64,000 nt of DNA from Microvirga pakistanensis. Its GTDB lineage: Bacteria; Pseudomonadota; Alphaproteobacteria; Rhizobiales; Beijerinckiaceae. Numbering within the stretch: the first letter of the stretch is position 1; each line of letters opens with the position of its first letter. The stretch is from NCBI RefSeq assembly GCF_004458765.1, contig NZ_SPJX01000710.1, positions 1-64,000 of the forward strand, in the 5' to 3' direction. The position numbers and the translations under genes were made by a program. The notes beneath the pieces are model-generated. The model saw nothing but the letters and a program-made list of their open reading frames with translations, was not told the origin of the DNA and ran no database searches. This document shows, one piece after another, positions 26,719 through 36,157 of this stretch.

Positions 26719-27726
26719 ATGCCGACACCCATCCTCGTGACCGGAGCGGCCGGTTTCATTGGCTATCATGTGGCCGAGCGCCTGCTGGCGCTGGGCCATC
26801 ACGTGGTGGGGGTCGATTGCTTCACCCCCTATTACGACGTCGCCCTGAAGGAGGCGCGCTTCGCCAGGCTCTCGCCCCGCAACAGCTTCCTGGGCGAGCG
26901 GATCGACCTGTCCGATCCGGCCGCCACCCGCGACCTGTTCCAGCGTCACCGCTTCGAGCGGGTGATCCATCTCGCGGCTCAGCCCGGCGTCCGTTTCGTC
27001 GACCCCACGCCCTATGCCTCGTCCAATCTCATGGGCTTCATGAACATGCTGGAGGCCTGCCGGCACGGAGGTGTCCAGCACCTGGTCTATGCGTCGTCGA
27101 GTTCGGTCTACGGGGCGAACCGCAAGCTGCCGTTTTCCGAGCATGACGGCACCGAGCACCCGATCAGCCTCTATGCCGCCACCAAGAAGGCCAACGAGAT
27201 GATGGCGCATTCCTACGCCTCGCTCTTCGGCCTTCCCTCCACGGGCCTGCGCTTCTTCACGGTCTACGGGCCATGGGGCAGGCCCGACATGGCGGTGTAC
27301 AAGTTCACCCACGCGATCGCCGAGGGCCGGGAGATCCAGGTGGCCAATGCGGGCCGGGTCTGGCGCGACTTCACCTACGTGGACGACATCGTGGAGGGCA
27401 TCGTGCGGCTCGTGGAGAAGGCCCCCTCCCCCGATCCGGACTGGAACGCCGAGCGCCCCGACCCGGCCACCAGCGCCGCTCCGCACAGGCTCTACAACAT
27501 CGGCAACGACAACCCGGAAGAGGTGAACGACCTGATCGCCCTGATCGAGACGGCGCTGGGCCGGAAGGCGAACCGCGTGGACGTGCCCCTGCCGCCGGGC
27601 GACGTGCTGGAGACGCGCGCCGACGTGACGGACCTGCGCCGGGACGTGGGCTTCGCGCCTGCGACCTCCCTGAAGGACGGCGTCGACCGCTTCGTCGCGT
27701 GGTACCGCGAGTATCACGGGAGCTAA
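26719..27726 (+). CDS. UDP-glucuronate 4-epimerase-like NAD-dependent epimerase
   Basis: The 335-residue SDR enzyme has the NAD-binding motif TGAAGFIG near residues 8-15 and the active-site pair in SLYAATKKANE (YxxxK). RFFTVYGPWGRPDMA and the opening VDCFTPYYDVALK are typical of UDP-glucuronate 4-epimerases (LpsL/CapI type). These make UDP-galacturonate for lipopolysaccharide core or capsule in the cytoplasm. The next gene starts two bases after its stop, forming an operon with a lipid-carrier glycosyltransferase and another SDR. Confidence 0.87.
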   Translation: MPTPILVTGAAGFIGYHVAERLLALGHHVVGVDCFTPYYDVALKEARFARLSPRNSFLGERIDLSDPAATRDLFQRHRFERVIHLAAQPGVRFVDPTPYASSNLMGFMNMLEACRHGGVQHLVYASSSSVYGANRKLPFSEHDGTEHPISLYAATKKANEMMAHSYASLFGLPSTGLRFFTVYGPWGRPDMAVYKFTHAIAEGREIQVANAGRVWRDFTYVDDIVEGIVRLVEKAPSPDPDWNAERPDPATSAAPHRLYNIGNDNPEEVNDLIALIETALGRKANRVDVPLPPGDVLETRADVTDLRRDVGFAPATSLKDGVDRFVAWYREYHGS

Positions 27727-27727
27727 G

Positions 27728-28819
27728 ATGGTCTCCTTCCGGAACTTCGCTCTCGGCGTTCTCGGCCCGCTGGAGAGAGAAACCGTGCTGGCCGGCCTGC
27801 TCGTCGTCTCGGCCCTTCTGTCAGCGGCCCTGATCGTGGTGCTGATGCCGCTGCTTCAGCGCTATGCGCTTGCCAGGCCCAATGCGCGTTCGAGCCACCG
27901 CATCCCCACGCCGCAGGGCGGCGGCATCGCGGTGCTCGCCGCGACCGTGATCCCGATCGCGATCCTGATGGTCGTCACCGCGCCCGATATCAAGCTGGAA
28001 TGGGGCAGCGGCAACGGCTTCCGCTTCATCGGGATCGTGCTTCTCGCGGCCATCGGTCTGGCGGTCGTCGGCGCCGTCGACGACATCCGCCCGTTGCCTG
28101 CCGTGCCTCGGCTGCTGCTGCAGCTCGTTGCCGTCGCGGCGGTCGTGGGAATCGCCGGCAGGCCCGTTTTCCCGGCCTGGATTCCGGATGGCGTTCAGCT
28201 GGCCGTTCTCGTGCTGGGGGGCGTATGGTTCGTCAACCTGGTCAATTTCATGGACGGCCTCGACTGGATCACCGCGGCCGAGATGGTGCCCATCACCGCG
28301 TTCCTGGCCGGCCTCGGCATCATGACCGCCACGCCCTTCGTGTTTGTCGCGGCAGCCCTCTGCGGCGCCCTTCTCGGCTTCGCCCCGTTCAACAAGCCCG
28401 TCGCGCGCCTTTTCCTCGGCGACGTGGGCTCGCTGCCCATCGGCCTGCTCGTCGGCTGGATGCTGCTCGAACTCGCCGGAACCGGCGCGTTCGTGGCCGC
28501 GATCCTGTTGCCGCTCTACTATTTGATGGATGCCACCATCACCCTGTTCAGGCGTCTCGCGAAGGGGGAGCGGGTGTGGGAGGCGCATCGCAGCCACTTC
28601 TATCAGCGCGCCACGGACAACGGCTTTTCGATGATGGCCGTCGTCGCCCATGTGCTGGTGCTCAATCTGGCGCTCGCCGCGCTCGCCGGGGTGACACTTG
28701 TTTGGCCGTCGAGCGTTGTGCAGGTTGCGGCCCTGCTTGCGGGGCTCGTTCTCGTCGGCCTGGTTCTCAGGCGCTTTTCCCGATCCCGTATGACGGCACC
28801 TGTGGAGGTTTCCCGATGA
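27728..28819 (+). CDS. Glycosyltransferase family 4 (WecA/MraY-like)
   Basis: The 363-residue integral membrane protein has about 10 helices and the polyprenyl-phosphate sugar-1-phosphate transferase motifs. These are SSHRIPTPQGGGIAVL, the acidic VDDIRPLP, NLVNFMDGLDWI, and LFLGDVGSLPIG. The basic loop EAHRSHFYQR near the end is also conserved. Such enzymes load the first sugar of an O-antigen or capsule repeat onto undecaprenyl phosphate. The gene overlaps the next SDR gene by four bases (ATGA), so the pathway genes are translationally coupled. Confidence 0.88.
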   Translation: MVSFRNFALGVLGPLERETVLAGLLVVSALLSAALIVVLMPLLQRYALARPNARSSHRIPTPQGGGIAVLAATVIPIAILMVVTAPDIKLEWGSGNGFRFIGIVLLAAIGLAVVGAVDDIRPLPAVPRLLLQLVAVAAVVGIAGRPVFPAWIPDGVQLAVLVLGGVWFVNLVNFMDGLDWITAAEMVPITAFLAGLGIMTATPFVFVAAALCGALLGFAPFNKPVARLFLGDVGSLPIGLLVGWMLLELAGTGAFVAAILLPLYYLMDATITLFRRLAKGERVWEAHRSHFYQRATDNGFSMMAVVAHVLVLNLALAALAGVTLVWPSSVVQVAALLAGLVLVGLVLRRFSRSRMTAPVEVSR

Positions 28820-29757
28820 ATGCACCCCTGATTGCGCTCACAGGCTCAACGGGTTTCATCGGCCGTCATCTTCTCAGCGAGCTTCCGAAGCGCGGCTATC
28901 GGGTCCGGGTCCTGCTGCGCCGCCCCTCGGAGGTGCCGGAAGGCGCCGCGAGCGCCGTGATCGGCGACATCGCCTCGCCCCAGAACATGGCGGCGGCCCT
29001 GCGCGACGTGGACATGGTGATCCATTCCGCGGGCCTCGCCCATTCCATGTCGGGCCGTCCCGAGGACGATTACCGGGCCATCAACACGGACGGAACGATC
29101 AGGCTCGCGAAGGCCGCGGAACGCGCGGGCGTGAAGCGCTTCGTCTTCCTCTCCTCCATCCGCGCGCAGAGCGGGCCGGTGGCGGACGGCGTTCTGACCG
29201 AGGACATGGAGCCCAGGCCCACCGATGCTTACGGCCGCTCGAAGCTCGAGGCGGAAAAGGGCTTGGCCGACCTCGCCATCGACTGGGCGGCGCTGCGCCC
29301 GGTGCTCGTCTACGGGCCGGGCGTGAAGGGCAACATGGCGTCGCTCCTGGCTCTCGCCCGTTCGCCCTGGCCCCTGCCGCTGGGCGGCCTGAAAGCCAAA
29401 CGCTCCCTCGTGTCCCTCGACAATCTCGCGGGCGCCCTCGAGACGCTTCTGAGAGCCTCCGGCCCCCTGCGGCGGCCCTTCATCGCAGCCGATCCGGAAC
29501 CGCTGAGCGTGCCTGAGATCATCGGAGCCCTGCGCAAGGGAGCCGGACGCGGGCCCGGCCTGTTCCCCGTGCCGTCCTTCGCCCTGGCGGCGGCGGCGGC
29601 GCTGACGGGGCGGGGCGAGGCCTACGAGCGCATCGCCGGCTCTCTCGTGGCGAGTCCCGAGGCTCTGGCGAAGCTCGGCTGGCGGCCGGTCAACGGGACG
29701 CGAGACGGGCTGGCGCAACTGGCGCGGCATGCTGCCGATTCTGCTCCCGGCGCTTAA
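28816..29757 (+). CDS. NAD-dependent epimerase/dehydratase (SDR)
   Basis: The 313-residue protein has a Rossmann motif TGSTGFIGRHLL and a YxxxK active site in DAYGRSKLEAEK, with a serine region VFLSSIRAQSG. It resembles the 4-keto-reductase/epimerase genes that sit beside WecA-like transferases in O-antigen clusters. It probably makes the activated sugar used by the upstream transferase. The exact sugar is not predictable. GGAGG upstream and the ATGA overlap define the start. Its last 68 bases are also coding on the opposite strand for the CapD-like gene. Confidence 0.85.
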   Translation: MNAPLIALTGSTGFIGRHLLSELPKRGYRVRVLLRRPSEVPEGAASAVIGDIASPQNMAAALRDVDMVIHSAGLAHSMSGRPEDDYRAINTDGTIRLAKAAERAGVKRFVFLSSIRAQSGPVADGVLTEDMEPRPTDAYGRSKLEAEKGLADLAIDWAALRPVLVYGPGVKGNMASLLALARSPWPLPLGGLKAKRSLVSLDNLAGALETLLRASGPLRRPFIAADPEPLSVPEIIGALRKGAGRGPGLFPVPSFALAAAAALTGRGEAYERIAGSLVASPEALAKLGWRPVNGTRDGLAQLARHAADSAPGA

Positions 29758-31657
29758 ATTCGGGGATCGCTTCCTCGAACACCCGCTCGGCCGCCGCCCG
29801 GTCGCCGGCTGCGACGGCCCTCACCAGGATCTCGAGCCACTGATCGACCTTGGCGCGATCCGCGAAGATGGGCTTGGCGGCCATGACGCCGTCGATGCCG
29901 ATCTCGGCCATGGGCTCGTCGCGGGCGAAAAGGATCTCGTGCAGCCGCTCCCCCGGCCGGGTGCCCATGACGGCGATCTCGATGTCCTCGCCCGGCTCAT
30001 AGCCGGCGAGGCGGATCATGCGTTCGGCCAGCTCGTAGATGCGGACGGGCTGGCCCATCTTCAGCACATAGACCGAGGCACGCTCGTAGGAGCCGTCCTC
30101 GCCCGCAAGACCGTGACGCCCGTCGTCCGCATGGGACGCGGAGGTGAGCACGAGATCGGCCGCCTCGCGGGTCGTCATGAAGTAGCGCACCATGTCGGGA
30201 TGCGTGACGGTGACCGGGCCGCCGCGGGCGATCTGTGCCTTGAATTTCGGCACCACGGACCCGACCGAGCCCAGCACGTTGCCGAAGCGCACGGCGATGA
30301 GGCGGGGTGCGCCGTTGTGGCCGTTGAATTCCGCGTCGAGAGCCTGGGCGTACATCTCGGAAAAGCGCTTGGTGGCGCCGAGCATGGAGACCGGGTCGAT
30401 GGCCTTGTCGGTCGAGATGATCACGATCTCGGACACGCCTGCCTTCACGGCGGCATCCGCGACGTTGACCGAGCCGAACACGTTGGTCTTGATGCCTTCG
30501 GTCCAGTTCCGTTCGAGATAGGGAACCTGCTTGAGAGCGGCGGCGTGGAAGACCACGTCGGGACGGAACTCGTCCATCACCTCCTGCACGCGCGCCCTGT
30601 CGCGCACGTCGGCGATGACCCCGTCCACACGGGCATCGCTGGCGATCAGCGAGGGATGCTCCAGGATGTGGTGCAGGGACGGCTCCGAACTCTCCAGGAT
30701 CATGAGATCGCTCGCCCCGAAAGCCACCACCCGGGTGCAGATCTCCGACCCGATGGAGCCGCCGCCGCCGGTCACGAGCACGCGCTTGCCGCGAATGAAG
30801 GTCTCCAGCCGCTGCCGGTCGATCTGCACGGTCGGGCGCAGCAGGAGATCCTCGATCTCCAGCGGTGCCAGCTCCGCGTCGCGCATGCCTTCCCCGAGGC
30901 TCGTGACGCGCACCAGCGGCAGGCCGAGGCGGCGGGAGCGGGCCAGCAGCATGTCCGGGTTGGCCTCGGGCGAGAGCGCGCCCGGCGTGGCCACGAGGCG
31001 GCGGATCACCTCGCCCCGGGCCCGGAAGTCCTCCACCACCTGGTCGAGATCGGCGAACGTGCCCAGCACCGGCACGCCGCGGATCGACTGGCCGAGATCG
31101 TCGGTGCGGTAGGACAGAATGCCCTTCGGACGCATCTTCTTGACCGTGCCCGCCTCGATGGCGCGCAGGATGATCTCGATGTCGCTGCCGCGACCGAGAA
31201 GCAGGGTCGGCGTGTTCGAGTCGCGGCCGAGGGTGTGGCGCGAGCGGGCAAACTTGAAATAGCGGAAGGCCAGGCGCGGGCCGCCCAGCAGGAACATCTG
31301 AATCAGCCAGTACAGGGCAATCGTGATCTTGCCGAAGAAGAACGAGCCGTAGAACTGCGGCGAAAGAACGATGTAGTCGATGATCAGCAGCGCGAGCGCC
31401 AGGACCGTGGAGGCCCGGAAGATATTGAAGAGATCCGGCAGGGAGGCAAAGCGCCACTTGGACCGGTAGAGATCAAAGAACCAGTAGACGACGCTCGCGA
31501 AGACGATGAAGAGCGGCAGGAAGGCGGGCAGATAGACCAGGCGCTCGCTCAGCACCGCACCCTCGAAGCGCACGAAGAACGTCGCGACGACGGCCACGCC
31601 CGTCATGACGAGGTCGTGCACAATGATAAGCGCTTTCTTGAAATCCTGCCGATTCAT
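29690..31657 (-). CDS. CapD/FlaA1-family nucleoside-diphosphate-sugar dehydratase, membrane-bound
   Basis: The 655-residue protein begins with four or five membrane helices (about 10-130), then a CoA-binding-like domain. A second Rossmann domain follows with TGGGGSIGSEI, HAAALKQVPYLERN and the catalytic region STDKAIDPVSMLGATKR. This is the WbpM/PglF/CapD type, which makes 4-keto-6-deoxy sugars by dehydrating UDP-GlcNAc. The product would feed surface polysaccharide assembly by the facing genes. The C-terminal 68 bases overlap the end of the convergent SDR gene. Confidence 0.9.
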   Translation of the reverse strand: MNRQDFKKALIIVHDLVMTGVAVVATFFVRFEGAVLSERLVYLPAFLPLFIVFASVVYWFFDLYRSKWRFASLPDLFNIFRASTVLALALLIIDYIVLSPQFYGSFFFGKITIALYWLIQMFLLGGPRLAFRYFKFARSRHTLGRDSNTPTLLLGRGSDIEIILRAIEAGTVKKMRPKGILSYRTDDLGQSIRGVPVLGTFADLDQVVEDFRARGEVIRRLVATPGALSPEANPDMLLARSRRLGLPLVRVTSLGEGMRDAELAPLEIEDLLLRPTVQIDRQRLETFIRGKRVLVTGGGGSIGSEICTRVVAFGASDLMILESSEPSLHHILEHPSLIASDARVDGVIADVRDRARVQEVMDEFRPDVVFHAAALKQVPYLERNWTEGIKTNVFGSVNVADAAVKAGVSEIVIISTDKAIDPVSMLGATKRFSEMYAQALDAEFNGHNGAPRLIAVRFGNVLGSVGSVVPKFKAQIARGGPVTVTHPDMVRYFMTTREAADLVLTSASHADDGRHGLAGEDGSYERASVYVLKMGQPVRIYELAERMIRLAGYEPGEDIEIAVMGTRPGERLHEILFARDEPMAEIGIDGVMAAKPIFADRAKVDQWLEILVRAVAAGDRAAAERVFEEAIPEFKRREQNRQHAAPVAPARLASR

Positions 31658-31735
31658 CGTCTTGCCGTTGCCTGAAGTGGGGGTATCGATCCAGCTCTCC
31701 GCTTTGTCAATGCGATGCTGTTACAGAATTTCAGA

Positions 31736-32533
31736 TCATTGGTCGTCCCGGTGTATCTCCGGGAGCGGGCGATCCGCCACCACGATGAGATGGCCTCCGT
31801 CCCGGGAGACATGAGCCTGGATGCCGAAATGGGTGGCGAGTGCCGCCTCGGTCAAAACCGTCTCCGGTCCTCCCGAGGCGGCAACCTTTCCTTGATCGAG
31901 AAGGATGATCTCATCTGCGAAGCGTGCGGCCAAGGTCAGATCGTGCATGATGACCGCCACCGTTCTGCCGGCCCGGGCCTGACGTCTCAGCACGTCGAGC
32001 ACGACGAGCTGATGACGAGGATCGAGCGCGGCGACCGGCTCGTCCGCCAGGAGCACGGGTGCCTGCGTCGCCAGGGCGCGGGCCAAAAGGACGCGCGCCC
32101 GCTCTCCGCCCGACAATTCCGTCGCGGCGCGGCTCGCGAAACCTTCGAGGCCCACCGCATGGATGGCGGCCGTCACCGCCTCCCGTCCGGCCGGGGAGAG
32201 GCTGCCGGGTCGCTCGCCATGGGGAAGGCGGCCGAGGGCGACCACATCGATCACCGGAAGCGGCCAGGCGATGGTGCCGCCCTGAGGCAGGTAGGCGATG
32301 GAGCGCGCCCGCTCCGCATCCTTCATGTTGGCGATCAGCTGCCCGTCGAGGGCCACCTGCCCTCCCGCCGGCTCGAGAAGGCCCGCGAGCGCGCGCATCA
32401 GCGTCGTCTTGCCGGCCCCGTTGGGGCCGACGACAACGGTGAGGCGGCCGGGCCGCAGGGCGAGGTCGATCTTTGAGAGCGCGTGGCGCTCGCCGAGATC
32501 GACCGAGAGGCCGCGGGCGTGAAGCTCCGTCAT
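31736..32533 (-). CDS. FecE/HmuV-type ABC transporter ATP-binding protein
   Basis: The 265-residue ATPase has Walker A GPNGAGKTT, signature LSGGERARVLLARAL, and Walker B VLLADEPVAALD with the H-loop VIMHDL. The order of motifs and the block AYLPQGG match ATPases of iron-siderophore, heme or cobalamin importers. Its start overlaps the permease stop by four bases. A substrate-binding protein is absent from this locus, so the substrate is open. Its closest functional parallel in the window is HmuV at 58417. Confidence 0.88.
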   Translation of the reverse strand: MTELHARGLSVDLGERHALSKIDLALRPGRLTVVVGPNGAGKTTLMRALAGLLEPAGGQVALDGQLIANMKDAERARSIAYLPQGGTIAWPLPVIDVVALGRLPHGERPGSLSPAGREAVTAAIHAVGLEGFASRAATELSGGERARVLLARALATQAPVLLADEPVAALDPRHQLVVLDVLRRQARAGRTVAVIMHDLTLAARFADEIILLDQGKVAASGGPETVLTEAALATHFGIQAHVSRDGGHLIVVADRPLPEIHRDDQ

Positions 32534-33534
32534 GCGGGCATCTCCACCAGCTCCGCCTTGCGGCGGGCGATCACCCAGAGGAAGAACGGAACCCCGAGAA
32601 TGGCCGTGAGCACGCCGATTTTGATCTCGGTCTGCGAGGGGATGAGGCGCACGGCGCAGTCGGCGGCGAGCAGGAGCGCCGCGCCGACGAGACCGGACGG
32701 CACGAGGGTGCGGGCCGGGTCGTAGCCCACGAAGGGGCGCGTCAGATGGGGCGCCACGAGGCCCACGAAGCCGATCGAGCCCGCCACCGCCACCGAGGCT
32801 CCCGTCCCGATGGCCGCTCCCGCCACCAGCAGGAGCCGCAGGCGCATGACGTTCGCCCCGAGGCTGCGCGCGGTCTCCTCTCCCAAGGCCAGCGCCCGCA
32901 ACCCGTTCGTGGAGGACAGCACGAGCCCCGAGGCCACCAGGATGAAGGGTGCGGCGAGCCAGACATGGACCATCGAACGATCCTCGAAGGATCCCAGGAT
33001 CCAGAACACGATTTCCGTGACGGCGAACGGATTGGGCGACAAGCTGATGGCGAGCGAGGTGCCTGCCCCGGCCAGGCTCCCGACGGCCAACCCCGAGAGG
33101 ACGAGAACCACCACCGTGGCCCTGCGCCCGGCGACGGCGACCACGAGCGCCACCGAGGCGAGCGCCCCCAGGATGGCCGCGAAGGGCAAAAGCCAGGATA
33201 GGGCGCCCACGAGACCGGAATAGATCACCAGCACCGCCCCGAAGGCGGCGGCCTGCGGCGCGCCGAACACGGCAGTGTCGGCAAGGGGGTTGCGCAGCAG
33301 CCCCTGCAGCCCCGCTCCGGTCAGCCCGAAGATCCAGCCGATCAGGATGGCCAGCAGCGTTCGCGGCAGACGGATGTCGCGCACCACGACGGTGGCGCTG
33401 CCCTGGTCCGAGACAAGCGCCGTCACCGCCCGGAGGGGCGCGATCGGGGCTGGCCCGACGACGAGGGAGGCGACGCTCAAGCCTGCGATGACGAGGATGA
33501 GGCCGGGGATGAGGGGCAGCCGGGACAAACGCAT
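32530..33534 (-). CDS. FecCD-family ABC transporter permease
   Basis: The 334-residue protein has about nine to ten helices with the FecCD signatures GLQGLLRNPLADTAVFG, ALGEETARSLG and GSIGFVGLVAPHLTRPFVG. It would form the membrane channel for an iron-siderophore, heme or vitamin B12 importer, working with the ATPase translated immediately after it. No binding protein or TonB receptor is adjacent. I looked for an obvious cobalamin riboswitch in the 133 bases upstream and did not see one. Confidence 0.9.
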   Translation of the reverse strand: MRLSRLPLIPGLILVIAGLSVASLVVGPAPIAPLRAVTALVSDQGSATVVVRDIRLPRTLLAILIGWIFGLTGAGLQGLLRNPLADTAVFGAPQAAAFGAVLVIYSGLVGALSWLLPFAAILGALASVALVVAVAGRRATVVVLVLSGLAVGSLAGAGTSLAISLSPNPFAVTEIVFWILGSFEDRSMVHVWLAAPFILVASGLVLSSTNGLRALALGEETARSLGANVMRLRLLLVAGAAIGTGASVAVAGSIGFVGLVAPHLTRPFVGYDPARTLVPSGLVGAALLLAADCAVRLIPSQTEIKIGVLTAILGVPFFLWVIARRKAELVEMPA

Positions 33535-33667
33535 GATGGAACTGGTGTTGACCCGTCCGGGATAGCAACGCCGCCGCCGGGTGTCACCCTATGTTACGGG
33601 TTCGATCTTCCCATTCTTCCGTGGTACGAACGCATCCACATCACCGCGCATCGCTTGAGGGACCGGC

Positions 33668-34822
33668 ATGAACCGTTTGTTCGCGAACCTGCCCACCACT
33701 GTTTTCGAGGTCATGTCGAGCCTCGCCCGGGAAACCGGCGCGATCAATCTCGGCCAGGGCTTCCCGGACGATCCCGGGCCGGAGGACGTGCGGCGCGCGG
33801 CGGCGGACGCGGTGCTGAACGGCTACAACCAATATCCCTCGATGATGGGCATCCCCGAGCTGCGCTCGGCCATCGCGGCGCATTACCGGCACTGGCAAGG
33901 CGTGGACCTCGACGCGAACACGGAGGTGATGGTGACCTCGGGCGCCACCGAGGCGCTGGCGGGCGCGATCCTCGGCATCGTGGAGCCGGGCGACGAGGTG
34001 GTGCTCTTCGAGCCCATGTACGACGCCTACCTGCCGCTGGTGCGGCTTGCCGGCGGCGTGCCGAAATTCGTCACCCTGCAGCCGCCCCATTTCCGGCTCA
34101 CCGAGGAGGCCCTGTCCCGGGCCTTCTCGCCCAAGACCAAGGCGGTGGTGTTCAACAACCCGCTCAATCCCACGGCAACCGTGTTCTCCAACGAGGATCT
34201 CGCGCTACTCGCGGAGTTCTGCCGCAGGTTCGACGCCATCGCGATCTCGGACGAGGTGTGGGAGCACGTGGTGTTCGACGGCATCAAGCATCAGCCCGTG
34301 CTGGGGCTGGAGGGCATGCGCGATCGGGCGGTGAAGATCGGCTCGGCGGGCAAGATCTTCAGCCTCACGGGCTGGAAGGTCGGCTTCGTGGCCGCGGCCC
34401 CCCACATCATGAAGGTGCTGGCGAAATCCCACCAGTTCCTCACCTTCACCACCCCGCCGAACCTGCAGGCCGCCGTCGCCTACGGCCTGGCCAAGGAGGA
34501 CAGCTATTTCGACGGGATGCGGGCAAACTTCGCCCGCAGCCGCGACCGCTTCACGGCGGGGCTGAGGACGCTCGGCTTCGACGTGATCCCGAGCCAGGGC
34601 ACCTATTTCCTCAACATCGACATCTCGGCCCTCGGCGAGACCGACGACGTCGCCTTCTGCCGCCGCCTCGTCATGGAGCACGGGGTCGCGGCCATTCCCG
34701 TCTCGGCCTTCTACGCCGAAGGCGCGGTGAAGAACGTGGTGCGCTTCTGCTTCGCCAAGAAGGACGCGACGCTGGATGCGGGTCTGGAGCGGCTCGCGGA
34801 CGTGGTGAAGCGGGCGGCCTGA
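33668..34822 (+). CDS. Class I/II PLP-dependent aminotransferase
   Basis: The 384-residue enzyme has the fold-type I pattern INLGQGFPDDPGP, VTSGATEALAGAI, NNPLNPTATVF, and the PLP lysine Lys229 in GSAGKIFSLTGWKVG. These blocks match the kynurenine/methionine (YbdL-like) aminotransferase group, which acts on amino acids and 2-oxo acids. Substrate specificity is uncertain. It diverges from the FecCD permease gene. The polyamine-binding protein gene follows but is not clearly in the same operon. Confidence 0.87.
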   Translation: MNRLFANLPTTVFEVMSSLARETGAINLGQGFPDDPGPEDVRRAAADAVLNGYNQYPSMMGIPELRSAIAAHYRHWQGVDLDANTEVMVTSGATEALAGAILGIVEPGDEVVLFEPMYDAYLPLVRLAGGVPKFVTLQPPHFRLTEEALSRAFSPKTKAVVFNNPLNPTATVFSNEDLALLAEFCRRFDAIAISDEVWEHVVFDGIKHQPVLGLEGMRDRAVKIGSAGKIFSLTGWKVGFVAAAPHIMKVLAKSHQFLTFTTPPNLQAAVAYGLAKEDSYFDGMRANFARSRDRFTAGLRTLGFDVIPSQGTYFLNIDISALGETDDVAFCRRLVMEHGVAAIPVSAFYAEGAVKNVVRFCFAKKDATLDAGLERLADVVKRAA

Positions 34823-34981
34823 GACCCGTGCGCATGAAACCTCTGGGGCAGCATCCCCGCCTGCGCCGCGCCTCATCAACAGCCCGTCCCGGACGGCCTT
34901 GACGACGGACACAAGAGGATTTCAAGTAAGCGTCTCGCCGGCCACGGCTTTTCTCTCTTTCCAGAGGAGTTCCCACCCCTG

Positions 34982-36067
34982 ATGATCCGTCTTCTCGCTT
35001 CGGTTGCTCTGGGCTTCGGCCTTATCACCGCCGCCGCCGCCCAAGAGCGTGTGGTCAACGTCTATAACTGGTCCGATTACGTGGATCCCAAGGCGCTGGA
35101 CGAGTTCACGAAGGAAACCGGCATCAAGGTGGTCTACGACACCTACGACAACAACGAGATCGTCGAGACCAAGCTTCTGGCCGGCAAGTCCGGCTACGAC
35201 ATCGTCGTGCCGTCGGGTCCCTTCGTGCAGCGGCTGATCGGCGCCAAGGTGTTCCAGAAGCTCGACAAGGCGAAGCTTACCAACCTCCCGAACCAGTGGC
35301 CGGAGATCACGAAGAACCTCGCCGTGTTCGATCCGGGCAACGAATACGCCGTGAACTACATGTGGGGCACCACCGGCATCGGCGTGAACGTGAAGAAGGT
35401 GAAGGAGATTCTCGGCGACGTGCCGCTCAACACCTGGGACCTGGTGATGAAGCCGGAGATCGCCTCCAAGCTCAAGGCCTGCGGCATCTACATGCTGGAC
35501 AGCCCCGAGGACCTCTTCCCCGGCGTTCTGGCCTATCTGGGCCTGAACCCCGATTCCAAGCGCAACGAGGACCTGACCAAGGCGGGCGATGCGCTCTTCC
35601 GCATCCGCGGCAACATCCAGAAGTTCCACTCCTCCGAATACATCAACGCGCTCGCCAACGGCGATATCTGCGTGGCGGTGGGCTATTCGGGCGACATGAT
35701 CCAGGCCAAGAAGCGCGCCGAGGAGGCCAAGAACGGGGTCGAGATCGCTTACGTGATCCCGCGCGAAGGCGCGCTGATGTGGTTCGACAGCTTCGTGATC
35801 CCGGCGGACGCCAAGAACGTGGCCGAGGCGCACGCGTTCATCAACTTCATGATGAAGCCCGAGGTCGCCGCCATGAACACGAACTACGTGTCCTATGCGT
35901 CCGGCAACCTCGCCGCCAAGCAGCATGTCGACCCGGCGATCCTCAACGATCCCGGCATCTATCCGGACGAGGCCACCATGAAGCGCCTCTTCACCAACAC
36001 GGCCTACGACGAGCGCTCGCAACGCACCGTCACCCGCCTGTGGACCAGGGTGAAGACGGGCCGTTAA
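34982..36067 (+). CDS. potF: Polyamine ABC transporter substrate-binding protein
   Basis: The 361-residue protein has a signal peptide (about 1-20, ending AAAAQ) and the PotF/PotD hallmark VNVYNWSDYVDP. Downstream come YDIVVPSG, MWGTTGIGVN and DICVAVGYSGDM, which line the polyamine pocket. It binds putrescine or spermidine in the periplasm. The permease and ATPase genes that normally follow are missing: the next genes are a terminator and an unrelated SIMPL protein. It must use a transporter encoded elsewhere. Confidence 0.88.
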   Translation: MIRLLASVALGFGLITAAAAQERVVNVYNWSDYVDPKALDEFTKETGIKVVYDTYDNNEIVETKLLAGKSGYDIVVPSGPFVQRLIGAKVFQKLDKAKLTNLPNQWPEITKNLAVFDPGNEYAVNYMWGTTGIGVNVKKVKEILGDVPLNTWDLVMKPEIASKLKACGIYMLDSPEDLFPGVLAYLGLNPDSKRNEDLTKAGDALFRIRGNIQKFHSSEYINALANGDICVAVGYSGDMIQAKKRAEEAKNGVEIAYVIPREGALMWFDSFVIPADAKNVAEAHAFINFMMKPEVAAMNTNYVSYASGNLAAKQHVDPAILNDPGIYPDEATMKRLFTNTAYDERSQRTVTRLWTRVKTGR

Positions 36068-36109
36068 TCGGCCGCTCAGGTTCGATCGCGCATGAGTGTT
36101 GCGCCCATC

Positions 36110-36140
36110 AAGCTCCGCCCTCGGGCGGAGCTTTCGTTTT
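36110..36140 (+). terminator. Rho-independent terminator after potF
   Basis: A 10-base perfect stem (AAGCTCCGCC with GGCGGAGCTT) closes a four-base loop and is followed by TCGTTTT. It begins 43 bases after the potF stop and ends 17 bases before the next start. The SIMPL gene must therefore have its own promoter or depend on read-through. Confidence 0.85.
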
Positions 36141-36157
36141 GGAAAGGACTTTCGACC

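Noticed and set aside
33535-33667. Possible cobalamin riboswitch before the orphan FecCD permease
   Set aside because: The gap is only 133 bases and lacks a recognisable B12-box; the GGGTTCGATC there is too short to mean anything.
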